64,000 nt of DNA from Kappaphycus alvarezii (GCA_002205965.3 NADL03000596.1:2232001-2296000), one strand, 5' to 3'; counted from the first letter of the stretch, positions 11,136-22,772 are shown. Program-made: numbers and translations. Notes: a model not told the origin generated them from the sequence alone.

Positions 11136-12481
11136 TACTGAAAGAGGTTTTTGTTTTTAAAGTTGAGGAATTTGTGGGTGGGAGATGGTGGTTACACTGG
11201 GTGCAGGAGGTGGGCAATCTTTAAACATTGAAATAGACGATGGCGAAGAAAGTTGAGTAGAGTTTATTGGAAGAAACGTATATAGGCAATTAAGAAGAGC
11301 CTTAGAGCTGGATTGATGCTAGTCCACTAGAGAACGGAACATGAAAGAAGAAAGGCGATGGAGGTAATGCAAAGGCATCGATGACAAGATTTGCATCGGC
11401 AAATGCATAGTAAAGTACAGTAAATGCAGGGAAACTTGCACAGTTGTATTTTAATCCAACCAGCCTGGTGCTCGTGGACACCTGTCATACAGTACTAATG
11501 CCTCACACACAGCGGCTAACTTTTGAGGGACGGAATGCCGAGTGGACATTACAGTATGTGACTGTAATGTAAGCTTCGAGAGGTACGTAATCCTGTAGAG
11601 ATTTTATGCAATGGATTACTGCATAATAAATTCTTTTCACACTTGTAACACGTGGTCAATTTCTAAAGGAGGATGTGTCAATAATTGGAAAAATCGGACC
11701 CCATCGTCAAGTCGTTCCTGTAATTCCAAACACATGTTCAACGTGTATAACAAACTCGCAGGAAATTTGTTCACCCGCGCCAATGCCCCCCCATTGGACC
11801 CCTGGCATAACAAAGGAGTTTTGGGAAGATCATCTATCGAACAGAGGAATGTTACCCCTTCCGTCCCACCCGTCACCCCGTTCAAGCCATTCGTGTCGGC
11901 ATACACGGTCTGGCATTTCAACACAGCGCTGCCGCGCTTTTAATACAAGCGCATCCTATCATTGCAACAAAGATGTCGCACAAGCATTGGAGCATCTTGC
12001 GGCGCAAGCACTTGGGAATTGCGTACTGTCCAGACTCGCTGTCGTTCAAGTGCCGCCACTGCTAGCAAAAACCGCGACGACCAAGTGGATCATGCCGCTG
12101 ATGTCTGCGTCTCGGAAATGTGACGCATGCACCGCCTCAAATCCCACAGTTTTGACGCAAGTTCTTCATGCATGTATTGTACTGTGCAGTACTCAAAACT
12201 CAACATTCTGTAAGCGCAAACGACAACTTTTTTATTTCTGTAATGGATTTCACTATAATAATTTTACTCAAATCTAAACTTTTGCTAGCTTCAAACACTG
12301 CAGAAATCGACTTGCGTAAACCCTGTAATGTAGCCCCCATGCCCTCCGACATGCAAACAATCATGCGCAGCCGGCGCGACTCGAACAAACCACACGAGCT
12401 CCCGACTTTATTCGCCACCTGCACAAGCGCTTTCTTCGACTACTCCGTCTAGTCCGCAATGGGAACGTAGAAAACAATTGG
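11136..12481. other. Divergent promoter region, no supported gene
   Basis: This 1.35-kb stretch separates the peroxidase (-) from the glycosyltransferase (+), so it must contain both promoters. ORFs of about 95-200 codons occur on both strands but show no recognisable domain. A perfect hairpin (ACATTACAGT/ACTGTAATGT, 5-base loop) lies at 11546-11570, and GTACTG-type motifs occur at about 11490 and 12180. Confidence 0.4.
11546..11570. repeat. Perfect 10-bp hairpin
   Basis: Arms 11546-11555 and 11561-11570 are exact inverse copies around ATGTG. It lies in the peroxidase/glycosyltransferase spacer and shares the ACAGT/ACTGT core with the dispersed GTACTG repeats. Function unknown. Confidence 0.6.
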
Positions 12482-14060
12482 AATGTCTCGCACTCTCTCT
12501 CTTTCTCCTTGCCTTGTTTGCTCGTTTTACAGTCTCCCCACCCACCCTCCCCTCTAACAACCACCAACTTCAACACATCCAAGATCATCCTCTCACCACT
12601 GCACACCCCATTCAAATTCCAAATCCCCATCAAATCCTCGAACGGGAAGCACACTTGTTGCATACGGTTGTTTGTGGCCGGCAAAAAGTACGCCAAGATG
12701 TAGATCAGCTGCGCTTTTGTGGGCGCTTCCCCCCATCCACTCCAGGCAAGAAAATCGTAGCCCTTGTCGAGGTTCGAAATGCTCAACTTTCACTCCACTC
12801 TTTCTTACCGCACTCTCTCGCACCGTCGACTCGATCGTCATCATTGATGACCACAGCACCGATGCAACCAGAAATCTCATCCTCGAGTTTAACACCATCG
12901 CTCGCAGAAACAAAAGTGTCGTGCATACTCATCGCGGTCTTGTCGAGGTCTTTATCAAAAAGTCTGGCGAGTGGATACGAGAGGAATTACTCGATCGTCA
13001 ACTCTTACTGGAGGCGGCAAGGGATGTCGGTGGTACTCATTTGTTCTACTGGATTATGACGAGTACCTCTCCGCCAACTGCGTCAACAATGGTCTTTTGC
13101 GCCAAAAGATACTCTCCCTGAGCCCTGGCGAAAGCCTTTACCTCCCTTGGGTTGAACTTTGGAAAAGCCCCACCCTACATCGCGTCCTTCCGCACTCCAC
13201 CTCCATGAACTTCCTCAAACGCCGCCAAATCGTCATCTTTGCCGATGACTCCAAGTTTCAGTACACCGCAGAATCTTCTATTGCGCGAAGCTTGGCACCC
13301 TCCACACTATCCAATCGCGAGAGCACTATCCACGTCTTGCGATGCCCGCGTTCAATCTGCCCACAGCCTGCGCGTGACACTACAAGCTCCAATGCACCGC
13401 GCTATCCACCAAAGGTCAAGTATGTCCCGCATTGTGTCATCGTGGAGGCTCGCTTTCTGAATCTTAATAACGTGCTTCTCAAGTCGGCGTGGTACGAGGC
13501 TTTGGGACGGGTAATGGGGCAGATGATAATGTGACACGAGGGAAATGATCGATGCCATTTTCCCGACGCGAAGTGAATCCAATACCACACACCCTACGAG
13601 ACAGGTCAGCGACAAGGTTGCCGTGGTTCGTACCGATCCTGAATGGCTTACTTATCCCGAGTTCAACGCGCAGCTGTATGCTGTGGTGGAGGCGTGGCGA
13701 GGGGAAGAGCTATTGGCATGGATTCGCGAACGAGGCCCGCGCTATTTCGATGGACTAGAGGCATTGGGTCTCGTGGATTTTGGCGCACTGGAAACTGCCA
13801 TCGACGCGACAAAGAAATCAGAAAGACAATTGCGACACGTACCCAGGCGGAAAACGCAAGTTGTTGCGGTGATATTTGAGGCCTCGTCCCGGATTGACCT
13901 GAGCAAGTTATGTCGCGTCGTTGGGTACCAGAGAATTGGTTTGGATGGATTGCGGAGCGAGTTCCCCGATGGAGTGAAACTTGCTCACTCTCCAGGCGAA
14001 AACTCAGAAAAGTACGAGCTTTTCAAGCACATGTTTGATGCCGTTGTTAATGAAGCTTGA
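12482..14060 (+). CDS. Glycosyltransferase (GT-A, GT2-like), secretory pathway, frameshifted
   Basis: The protein is spread over several frames that each step back by one base. It starts with a signal or signal-anchor (FLLALFARFTV), then the strand KIVALVEVRN, then LFLTALSRTVDSIVIIDDHS, the nucleotide-sugar-binding beginning of a GT-A fold. LLDYDEYLS follows at about 13047-13073 and supplies a DxD-like metal site. Then come LPWVELWKSP and FLKRRQIVIFADDSKF, and the C-terminal part LNNVLLKSAWYEALGRVMG running into DKVAVVRTDPEWLTYPEF. Likely role: transfer of a sugar to a glycan in the Golgi. Two consecutive one-base steps are clear near 13523 and 13541, both in G runs. The downstream gene is sulfotransferase-like, which suggests sulfated glycan synthesis; this is inference. 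Donor and acceptor are unknown. Confidence 0.75.
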
Positions 14061-14292
14061 CCAAGTCCACTACCTCAGCTGCATTTGCAACTTGCTCGCA
14101 CTGCAGTTTAAGTCTGAAGCTTTCTATTCTTGAGCTGCTTAGGAACGAGCTTTCGGATGTTCATGTATTAGCACTGTTCGCGTCAACAAAGCCTTTTCGT
14201 GTTTCATTGCAATCACCCATTCTCCAAAACGCACTTGAATGGGCATCCGATGCCGGAAGCCACATGCGCGTGCTCTCCTTTCGAGAGAGAAT

Positions 14293-15460
14293 ATGGGTTC
14301 TTTCATGTTTCTTCAGTGGCTTTGTGACAGACTGACAATGGGATTGGGAGGACGGAGATTTTCTTTTTCTGCTGAAGATAATTCAAAACTTTTGGAGCTC
14401 GCAGAAGTCTACCACCGTGAAGCCAGTGGCTTTCTGCTTCTTCCAGTGGCGAAATTGGTGTTTTCACTGAATGCAGGACGCTCTGGATCCAAGTACCTAG
14501 CGGAAATTTTGCAATCGGTGAATGCTCCTATATCGGCTGCCCATGAACCGGCGTGCCCATCCGGATTATGCTCGGGCGGTGGAGCGATTCGAATGCAGAA
14601 TCGGCGCCTCGATTCTTCCTACGCCGAAAGAAAGCGGATTAAGCTTCCAATAATCCGGGACGCCCTTTCAAGGATTTCCGGATCTTTGGCCAACGACGTT
14701 GTGGTTTCAAGAACGATAAGTTGCGCAAAACTGGATAGTATGATGTTGAATTCAAGGTACTCGTTACGTGGGTCAGAGTACAGTTTACCAATGGTGGAGG
14801 CAAGCAGCGGCACTGGTTGTGTAGTTAGTGTGGTGAGAGGTGCTGTGTACGCTGAAACTAACCCTAACTTTAAATCGTGGTTTTATGACATTGTTCTGGA
14901 CGAGATGCCCAAGGCGGGGTATGGGGTTTCTGTAGTGGTGATCCGAAAATACATGGCAGCATTGATGAAGAGTCTTTACGAGACGGGGTACTTTACGAGT
15001 AGGGATGGGTACAACTGGATGGAGACGTTAGCCAGCGCAAACTCTCATTTGAAGATTACCGAACTGCAGGATGACAATAACCTCGATGTGTACGAGAAGA
15101 TTTGTTCCTATCTGATCAACACTGAAGCGACGATTCGATACGTGATGGACAAATACCAGAATCAAAAGACGGGACTGGGGGCATGGTGGAGTTTATTGAA
15201 ATTCGGTCGGAGCGGCTGTATTCGAAGAATGGTACGCTCGATCTGCTGCGCAAACTGCGTTTGCAACCATCTTCGCAAACATTTGAGCTGATGGGGGTTA
15301 TGTCCGACAAATATGGCCCACAGGCACACAGAAAGCGTGCAAGACGGACTTCATTATGGGTTTGCGAGAGGAGAATGCACTCGTTCTTGAACAAAATCAA
15401 GGTGTCGGTTGGAAATGTGACAGACTCATGGGAGATAACGAGGCGAGTGCAAGGCTTTGA
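14293..15460 (+). CDS. P-loop sulfotransferase-like protein, frameshifted
   Basis: The diagnostic segment is near codon 57: FSLNAGRSGSKYLAEIL, a GRSGS-type PAPS-binding loop of sulfotransferases, followed by ISAAHEP. Further on, VVVSRTISCAKL and VVVIRKYMAALMKSL fit the 3'-phosphate-binding strand and helix region. Expected reaction: sulfate transfer from PAPS, possibly to a carbohydrate. The frame changes near 15177 (a G5 run) and near 15330. With both shifts the protein ends GDNEASARL at the TGA 15458-15460, about 390 residues. The ATG at 14293 is the first good start in frame, but upstream exons or lost bases could extend it. It follows the glycosyltransferase by about 230 bases on the same strand. 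The substrate cannot be read from the sequence. Confidence 0.7.
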
Positions 15461-15976
15461 CTACCCACAGTGAGGCTACACAGCGCAAAGGGCTTATCTT
15501 GATAATTGCTGCTAAAGCGCTTTTGCCCTCAAACCCTACTGTACTGTACGGTACTGTACAGTACTGTACAGTATGAGTGCTCGTACTGTATGATACACTG
15601 ACATATTGATAATAATTATTAAAATTATTGTTATTGAATTGTAAACTTTGTTACAGTCATAAGCATAAGGGTAAAGCCGTAAAGCCGTGTGGCGGGTAAT
15701 TCCTACTGCGGTGTCATCAATGCAGGCAAAGATACAGCCAACAGCAGTATGCCACGTCACTGGGACGATCCTGAGCTCTCGTGACAACCCAAATCTCAAT
15801 TCAATCCAAAGATGCACTTTTTACTGTACTCTATCTTCTTTCCGGTGAAACAGGCTCTTTGATGCTTCCCCGTTCTCAAAGTACCAAGAGGCAATCCCGC
15901 GCTCTGCATTGCTCACCGCGGCCCGGTCTTCGAAAGACCCATCGTCCTACTCAAGTGCAATTAACTACATATAATT
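15461..15976. other. Convergent spacer with GTACTG palindromes
   Basis: This is the spacer between the sulfotransferase-like gene (+) and the Kelch gene (-). Apart from the repeat cluster at about 15537-15593 it holds an AT-rich stretch (TTATTAAAATTATTGTTATT) and no supported gene. Confidence 0.45.
15537..15593. repeat. GTACTGTAC palindromic repeat cluster
   Basis: Overlapping copies of GTACTGTAC, GTACGGTAC and GTACAGTAC lie head to tail. The same short palindrome recurs at about 4980, 20110-20280, 22210-22235, 26130-26170 and 27760, always between genes, mostly near 3' ends. Confidence 0.7.
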
Positions 15977-18900
15977 CTACGGCTTATCCACTCCCTCTGC
16001 CCTCGGATTAGCAATTACCATATCCTCGTCTTCCCCAGTGCCTTCCTCGATCACTTCCTCATCTTGTTCGGCAGTCAAGCGATGCTCTACTTTGGAGCTC
16101 TTCTCCCGTCCGTTAGCCCTAGCAAAGTTATTCCTCTCGCCCGATTTCTCATTTTGTTCTCCATGCGCCGCTTCGCCTTCAACGCGCTGATTCTCCGCAC
16201 GATTCCCAACTTCAGCCATATCCCCTTGGACCGACTCCACACCCACAGATGCCTCAGAGGAAAACCCAAGGGCCCGTGTAATCTGTGCTACAGCGGGCTT
16301 CAATGATTTCAGACACTTCTCCCGTTTGGACATGGCATCAGATAGTGCTTTATGCTCCTTCTCCGCCCTTTCCAACTTCCTGCGTAGACCTGTCACTTCA
16401 ATTTCAAAATCAACTGCTCGTTGTCGCTCATGCGCTAGGGCGTTGCGAGCTCTTTCCAAATCCATCAAGCCCATTTTCCATTCCCTCAGCTTCCTCTCAA
16501 GGTCCGACTTCAGAACTCCCAACTCGGCTGACGCACTCGCGTTCATCTGGTTGAGTTTCACAATGTCTGCCTGCGCCAACTCCACCTCCTTCTTCAAATC
16601 TCCACTCTGATTGCGTTCATGAACAAGCTGTGCTTGCAAAAGAATTACATTCGAATGCGCCTCTTCATATTTCCTGTTTGCTTCCATCAGCTGACTTCTT
16701 GCGATGTTCGCATTCCGTATCGCATTTGATAATTCAAGCTCTTCGTCATTGCGCTTTTGCTCCAAATCCCGAAGCGAGTAGCGAACAGCTTCAAGCGCTC
16801 TACTCATAACAGAGTTTTCGCGCTCTACTTTCCGTAAGTACTCATTGGCAGAATCTTGTGTCGAACTCGCTGCGGCTATGGTTGTGCGAAGTTCGTTCGC
16901 TTGTCGTCTTAGCTGGTCTTTCTCAGTCTCCAGACGAGCAAACTTATTCTTGAACACATTAAATTCAGATTCCAAGGCCCGCTTATTCTCTTCGATGGCC
17001 TTTTGGGCCTTGCAAGCAGCATCTCGTTCACCCATCACCTCTTGGCATTCTTCTTGCAAATCACTCACTTTTGACTCTAGATGACGAATCATTTCCTCTT
17101 TTTCTAATTCCACGGACAATCGGCTGTGGTTGGACGCATGTCTGGTACCATGCCTACCAGTACCTGAAAATCCTCTGAACCCAAATTGGTGGGAGTTTGC
17201 GGGCCTTTATCATGCGCAGGGGTTTCCTTCTGTGTTCCTCGAAGGGCCTGGACCTCAAACAAAAGGCTTTTCATTTGCTCGTTTAAATCTTTGTTGTCCT
17301 TTATCAGGTCAGCCTTGTCCATCTTCAACTTCTCGTTCTCTTCTTTCAAAGAAGTCACAAGGCGGGCATTTTCGCGATTCTTCTCTTCTTGCTCGCTGGC
17401 TCTCCTCGCCTCTCGCTCCTCAGCTACAATAGCTGCCCTCGATCGACTCGTCCCTACTGCACGACCTCGACCCCTTCCCCGCCCAGATCTACCCCTCCGT
17501 GGGGCAGCCCTCTTGGCAAAATCTGACGCGGAAACGAAGCCTGACCCACCACTGTCGAGAAGTTCTGGTGTAGATTCAATTGCGTCTACATCAACGGGCT
17601 TTTGCGCTAGGTCTCGATGGATGCTTTCCATAAATCTCCTTCGCTTTGTGGGTGGAGTAATTGTTTCAGAACGAGCCACATTCGAGATGTCTTTGCTGTT
17701 CGAAAGAAGATCACTATTATCCGCATTGTTTCCCTTGCCAGTTCTCTCGTCGCCTTTCATACCGTTAGCGGAATCCGTTTTGGCAAGAGAAGAAGCGGAT
17801 TTTGGGTGCACGCTTGCTTTTGGTACTAGATCCATGGATCGCTCGATTAAGGATTCGTTGGCCTTTTCTGCAATCTTCTCTCCCTCCGCCAACACGGGTT
17901 GCTCTGGGGATACAGATCGTCCTCCCTGACCTACCTGCAAAGAAGCATGTGGAATACCCCCAGAAACAGCAGCCCGATGTCCTGACTTCTTCGGAGGAGG
18001 CATCTGTGGCACCTGACGATTTGATTCGGATCCAGCTCCTTGATGACCCCGCTTGTTTTGAGCAGCAACGGCGCCAGTGACTTGCGGATCGGAATTGATT
18101 TTGATCCTTAGCCGTAGTGATACCGGCGCAGGCGAATCTTCCTGCGATTGCATTATCGGAGCCGAAGCCTGCCCTGGATTACTCGCCACGGTCGTAGTTT
18201 TTCCGATCAGACGATCCAAGTGCTCATCCTGGTTTGCGTCCAGCAAAAGAGGAGCATTCCTTATTCCGTAAGGGCCTCGTCCTCCAATGACAATGTACTT
18301 GTTGATAGCAGGCACTGGAATCAATGATCCACCATAAATTGCCGGGCTTGACGTGTCGTTCAATCCCTGGCCCGACGAGCGGGATGATGACGGTTCACCA
18401 AGAGACCTGCTTGGAGTGATGACGGTGAGCTTCTCCCACTGGACGGATACCGGTTGGTCAGGGGATGACGGCTCGATGATAGTCACGGTGAACATATCGC
18501 AGCTGCTCTCGCCACTTCCAACAAATCCTCCGTACATGACGAGCTTTCCGGCATGTGGTCCAATGCCTTTGACCAAAGAATGCTTTGAACGAGGTGCCGG
18601 TGGTGGGGCAGAATTAGCCATCAACTTTGGGCGGCACCACTCCGATGTAACCATATCGAACACATACAAATCCGAAGACATAAAGGTAGGCTCATTGATG
18701 TTGGAGCAGGTACCTCCATGGAGAATGAAATAACGACACGACTCTGTAACAGCGGCGGCATGAAAAGCACGTTGTGGAGGACTAATACCACCTGCAGGGG
18801 TTCGCAAGGCCCATCGACGGGCCCTGACATCATAGATATGGATGTGTGAGCGCGGGGCTGCGTTGTTCGTTGCCGAATAACCCCCATGAACAAGAACGTA

Positions 18901-19513
18901 TCCTGAAGCCTTGCGGGGGCGAGACTCTGAGCGGAGAGTATGAAGGTAGACGGCGACATGGGCAAAGCATGGTCCGAGAACTTGCTCTCGTTCCGATCGA
19001 GAGCGCGAGTTGACCTGAGAAAGGTCGACAAACTCCCATTGACGACTGTTGAGATCGAGGTAGAACATGCTTTTGCAGGCAGTCCCTTCATCTTTGCCGC
19101 CAACCTTAATGCCTCCGAGGAGGAGGAGTTGCTGAACTTCGGGGACCAAGGTGAGAGTATGATCCATACGACAGACGGGAATGGTGTTTTCTGCATTTCT
19201 CCTGCGTTTTGAGGGTCGCTTGGGAGTGGAGCGAAGAAGGAGTGGCTTGACCCACTTGTGTGCAGCGTTGGCAGTTGAGTCAATGTCCAAGTAACGAAGA
19301 ACAGTAAAAGGTAGGACACGGTCGTCGGGTAGGGTGCCACCAGTAACTATAACCCGACGAGGAGAGATGAGAATGGCTGAACAAGCATCGGCGGGGATGA
19401 AGTCAGATAGGACGGCTTGATGATCGGGTACTTGGGGGCAGAGTCCGAGGAGCTTGGGGAGGTAAGAGGGACCCCAGCACAGTTGAGCAGGTCCGTGGCG
19501 AGGACGACTGCCA
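15977..19513 (-). CDS. Kelch-repeat protein with long C-terminal coiled coil
   Basis: Two overlapping frames (19290-17104 and 17119-15977) join by one missing base near 17122. The join runs straight into LSVELEKEEMIRHLESK, so I read them as one protein of about 1,150 residues. N-terminal half: Kelch repeats forming a beta-propeller (RVIVTGGTLPDD, QQLLLLGGIKVGG, GYVLVHGGYSATNN, RYFILHGGTCSN, GKLVMYGGFVG, KYIVIGGRGPYG). Middle: disordered, Ser/Pro-rich, with a basic GRSGRGRGRGRA patch. C-terminal half: Glu/Lys/Leu heptads over more than 400 residues. This order resembles Tea1/Ral2-type polarity proteins and Kelch coiled-coil scaffolds; the role is inferred to be a scaffold. The Kelch frame continues upstream of 19290, and the first reasonable ATG is near 19513, reached only with another frame change, so the start is uncertain. 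Confidence 0.8.
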
Positions 19514-20109
19514 TGGATTTATCGGAAGCTAACGTTGATCAGTAGGGGTATTGGTTGTATTGATGTATAAGGGTCTGGATAAGGACGGGGGATGGGGAAG
19601 GGGAAGGTTTACGGTAGAGAGCAAAAGATGAGTGAGGAAGGAGAGGAGTACGGAAGAGAGGTGGGGAAGGAGGATGTTGCGGAGGCGTGCGGCGACGGCG
19701 AGGGGGGGGGGCGGGGAGGCCGGCGGCCGCAGGAGAACCTCTGATATACCGACGCAGCGGAATGGCTTCGGTATAGGATGTGTGTTGGTGCGGGATACAA
19801 TGCGGCGTTTGCTGATTTGCAATGCGGTTAAAGTGAACATTTTTTTACAGTGTATATTGTAAAATGTGGAGCATCTTGAAATGTGTGTACCGTACAAAAA
19901 ACGGCAAAAAAATAACAATAATTCGGATAGTACGGATCAACGCAAGGATGTGCAGATTTTGGCAAGGTCAGAATGGCGCCCAGCAGCGATAAATCACAGT
20001 CACGGTCATGCCTCCGGACATCAAACCTGGGTGGCCCAGAGCATCATGTTTTGCCCGACCAATAAGAGGCAAAAGGTTGATGCGCTGTCACAATTGTACG
20101 CGACAATAT

Positions 20110-20280
20110 CTATTGTACTGTACTGTACTGTACTATAATATTAATAATAATACTATACATTGCTGTACGGTGCTTCACCGTATCTTACCGTATTGTACTG
20201 TACGTACTTTGATATTTATTTTTTCAATATATATACGTGTACTGCACTGTTGCACCGACGCTGTACTGTAATTGGATCCA
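20110..20280. repeat. GTACTG repeat field
   Basis: Several runs of (GTACT)n-like sequence, with AT-rich spacers such as AATATTAATAATAATAC, make up this stretch. It is the densest of the dispersed GTACTG clusters in the window. Confidence 0.7.
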
Positions 20281-20339
20281 TACCGATGAAAGTTGCCGTC
20301 CGGTACACAGCTGACACGTCACAAACACCCGCCGCGGTC

Positions 20340-20387
20340 GAGTACAGCTTGAAATCTGCGGCTGAGTACAGCTTGAAATCTGCGGCT
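20340..20387 (+). repeat. Perfect 24-bp tandem duplication
   Basis: The unit starts GAGTACAGCTTGAAATCTGC and is repeated twice without change (20340-20363, 20364-20387). A third partial unit (GACTACA) follows. Confidence 0.85.
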
Positions 20388-20895
20388 GACTACACCGCGT
20401 TTTCCCTGTTTTCCATCTCCCGTCCAACATTGCCAGCCGCCTTTGCCGTCAGTTACAAATGCAACATTCAGTAGTTTCAGTGTCGCAGCATGGCATGTCA
20501 GCGTTTACCTGCGTGGCATCTGCATTGCGTATTTTACAGGCCCAGCCAGCAGGATGCAGGGAGCGGCAGCACAAGAGTTTGTTGGTAGCGATACTTTTAA
20601 TTCCAGTCCAGTGGTAAACGTCAAATCAGCAATCAGCCTGCACCATGTTCTCAATCTCTCATAACCCTGTAGCGGTCAAGTATCATTCGTAACTACGCAT
20701 TATCCGGTCAGCAGTCCACCCTCGCAGAGATGTATCGTCCACGTAATATCCACAAACGCAACAGACTGCACAGTCTCGACCAGGCCCAAACCGCACCCAT
20801 GACCCGATTCTTCACCAAATTCAAACTTCCACGCCATGTCCAAGCCGTTCCAACAGAGTGGAACCAGTAGCTACAGCCCCCATAATTCACACCTG

Positions 20896-21860
20896 TCACT
20901 CCTCATCCCGCACCTGTATCACAACCTTTCCATGCGCCCTTCTCGCAATCATCAAATCAAATGCTTGTCTCACGCCCTCCGTCGTAAATGCAAACGGACT
21001 TCTCTCATCCACCACCACCTTTATCTCGCCCCTCTCCACCATCCCCAAGCATCTCTTTAACGAATCCCCCCTGGGTGCCGGAAACATCATCATGTACTTG
21101 GCCATCGAGCCGCTCCAAATCCGACTTGCTACCACCCTGCCCACCACAGGCGCAAACCACTTCACCATATCCCACACACTCTGAACCACAATATCCCATT
21201 CATTCACCACCACTGCCAAAAACCTCCCTCCCTCCCTCCCGCTCTTGACCAACCTTTTCTCACACGCCCTCTCCCACATCCTCAGCCCCTCCGCACAGTC
21301 CACCACCACGTCAAACTTCCCCCCTCCCGTCACCTCCTTCCTCCTCCACCACTCCCCCCTCGATAATCCACCACCACATCCGCCCCCAACCCCCTCACCA
21401 CTTCCACTTGTGTACTCGTCGCCACCACAAACGCCCCCCTCCTCTTCGCCAACTGCACCACCACATTCCCCACCGCTCCACTCCCCCCCACCACCAACAC
21501 CCGTTCCCCCCGCCCAATCCCCACATCCTCCACCGCCAACATCCCATTCGATGCACTATCCACCATCGCAGCCCCTTGAACAAAACTAAACCCCCCAGGC
21601 AGCACCTCCACAAACCTGCAATCCACCACACTATACTCACCCAACCCGCCCATCCCAAACGCATCCCACGTCCCCACCACCCGATCCCCACCGCGAAACC
21701 TCGTCACACCCTCGCTCACCTCCTCCACTACCCCGCAGATATCCCCCCCCGGTATGTACGGCCAACCGTCCGCGCCCGGCGTTTTCACCAGCGACGCGTC
21801 GCCACTGCTCATGCGGTAATCGCTTGGACTTAATGAACAGGCGTATACTTTAATGAGCAC
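20896..21860 (-). CDS. Medium-chain dehydrogenase/reductase, quinone oxidoreductase-like
   Basis: This is a zinc-independent MDR protein, likely an NAD(P)H-dependent oxidoreductase. The N-terminal GroES-like part reads VLIKVYACSLSPSDYRM, then PYIPGGDICGVVEEV and FRGGDRVVGTW. The Rossmann part has the nucleotide-binding loop VLVVGGSGAVGNVVVQLAK and GADVVVDYRGG, then FDVVVDCAEG after a frameshift at about 21353 (a G6 run; one added G restores it). The C-terminal end is GVRQAFDLMIARRAHGKVVIQV. No Zn-ligand Cys/His pair is seen, as usual for quinone oxidoreductases and reticulon-4-interacting-protein-like members. The true start lies upstream, probably an ATG near 21922 that needs another frame change. 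Substrate unknown. Confidence 0.88.
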
Positions 21861-22338
21861 GTGGTTTCGGTGATGTGGCAGCAGACTCGGACGGCGATCC
21901 CATCCTCGACTGTGAGATGTTCATGAACATCGCCAAACGCTTTCATCTGGCCGCACGCATGGTTGTGTTGCCGGGTGAAAGGTAGTGATGAGGTGGAGAG
22001 AGGCGGGGGGGAATTGCAGTTTGATTAGCGTTTTGGTGGCCTTGATGTGCGTTTGGGGGGATGCGGCGTTGGGTCAGGCTGGGTTGCATCAGTGACCTAA
22101 ACACGGCTAGGAAGCTTTGGGCGCGGTCCGGGACCGTTAGTACATGGACGGGGCAAATGAAAATGAAATGTTTCGACATATCAGTAGTCTCTGCTTTCAA
22201 ATACCGAAAGTGTACTGTACTGTACAGTACAGCACTGGACCGTTTTGTTCACACGTTACCCAGACTGGATCCGCTTTTCACAACAAATCCCACAGACCGG
22301 AACCAGGCCATTCGACACCATCGGGTTGAGCTTTTTCC

Positions 22339-22416
22339 ACCCGATAAGAAGCCACATGATCTATCAGCATTGGCACTGCCGCATTGCTGATAGATTATGT
22401 AGGCTTCTTAACGGGT
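22339..22416. repeat. Long near-perfect hairpin (about 31-bp stem, 15-base loop)
   Basis: Bases 22339-22369 pair with 22385-22416 with one mismatch, one bulged base and one G-T pair. The size and near-perfect stem resemble a microRNA precursor or a small MITE. It lies outside any gene. Which strand is transcribed, if any, cannot be told. Confidence 0.75.
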
Positions 22417-22446
22417 GCACCGCCGCTATCAGTCAATGCCAACTTG

Positions 22447-22489
22447 GCATCTACAAAGCTGCGCCGTACAGCTGCAGCTCTGTAGATGC
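22447..22489. repeat. Second hairpin, 15-bp stem
   Basis: GCATCTACAAAGCTG (22447-22461) pairs with CAGCTCTGTAGATGC (22475-22489), 14 of 15 positions. It starts 30 bases after the larger hairpin. Confidence 0.65.
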
Positions 22490-22772
22490 TGCACGGTACG
22501 TAAATTATCGCGAACAGCGACCTTGTAAATCTTACAAAAGTCTGTAAGCTTCGGCAAGTACATCTACAATGCTGTATGCGGGACAGGTATGAGCCGCTTC
22601 AGATTGATCCACTGTACCTCCAATACCTTGCCAGTATCGCTCACCAACGCCCGGTAACGTGGCGATCGCAATCCAGACTTCCAAGTTATCACGAAAACAG
22701 ATAGCGGTATCAACGCATGCTGCTTCTGTCCCACAGACGTATCTAACAATTACCACACCAGTTGACATAAAC

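Larger units (their letters stand above)
19514..20895. other. Spacer rich in short repeats
   Basis: This holds the promoter side of the Kelch gene, a G/C-rich stretch (G10 at about 19702-19711), GTACTG repeats (20110-20280) and a tandem duplication (20340-20387). Small ORFs here have no motif. No supported gene. Confidence 0.45.

Noticed and set aside
12361..12450. Possible tRNA-like sequence with GCGACTCGAAC
   Set aside because: No matching acceptor, D or anticodon stems could be formed around it.
21245..21833. Pro/His-rich plus-strand ORFs
   Set aside because: Antisense shadows of the oxidoreductase, whose Rossmann and GroES motifs are clear on the minus strand.
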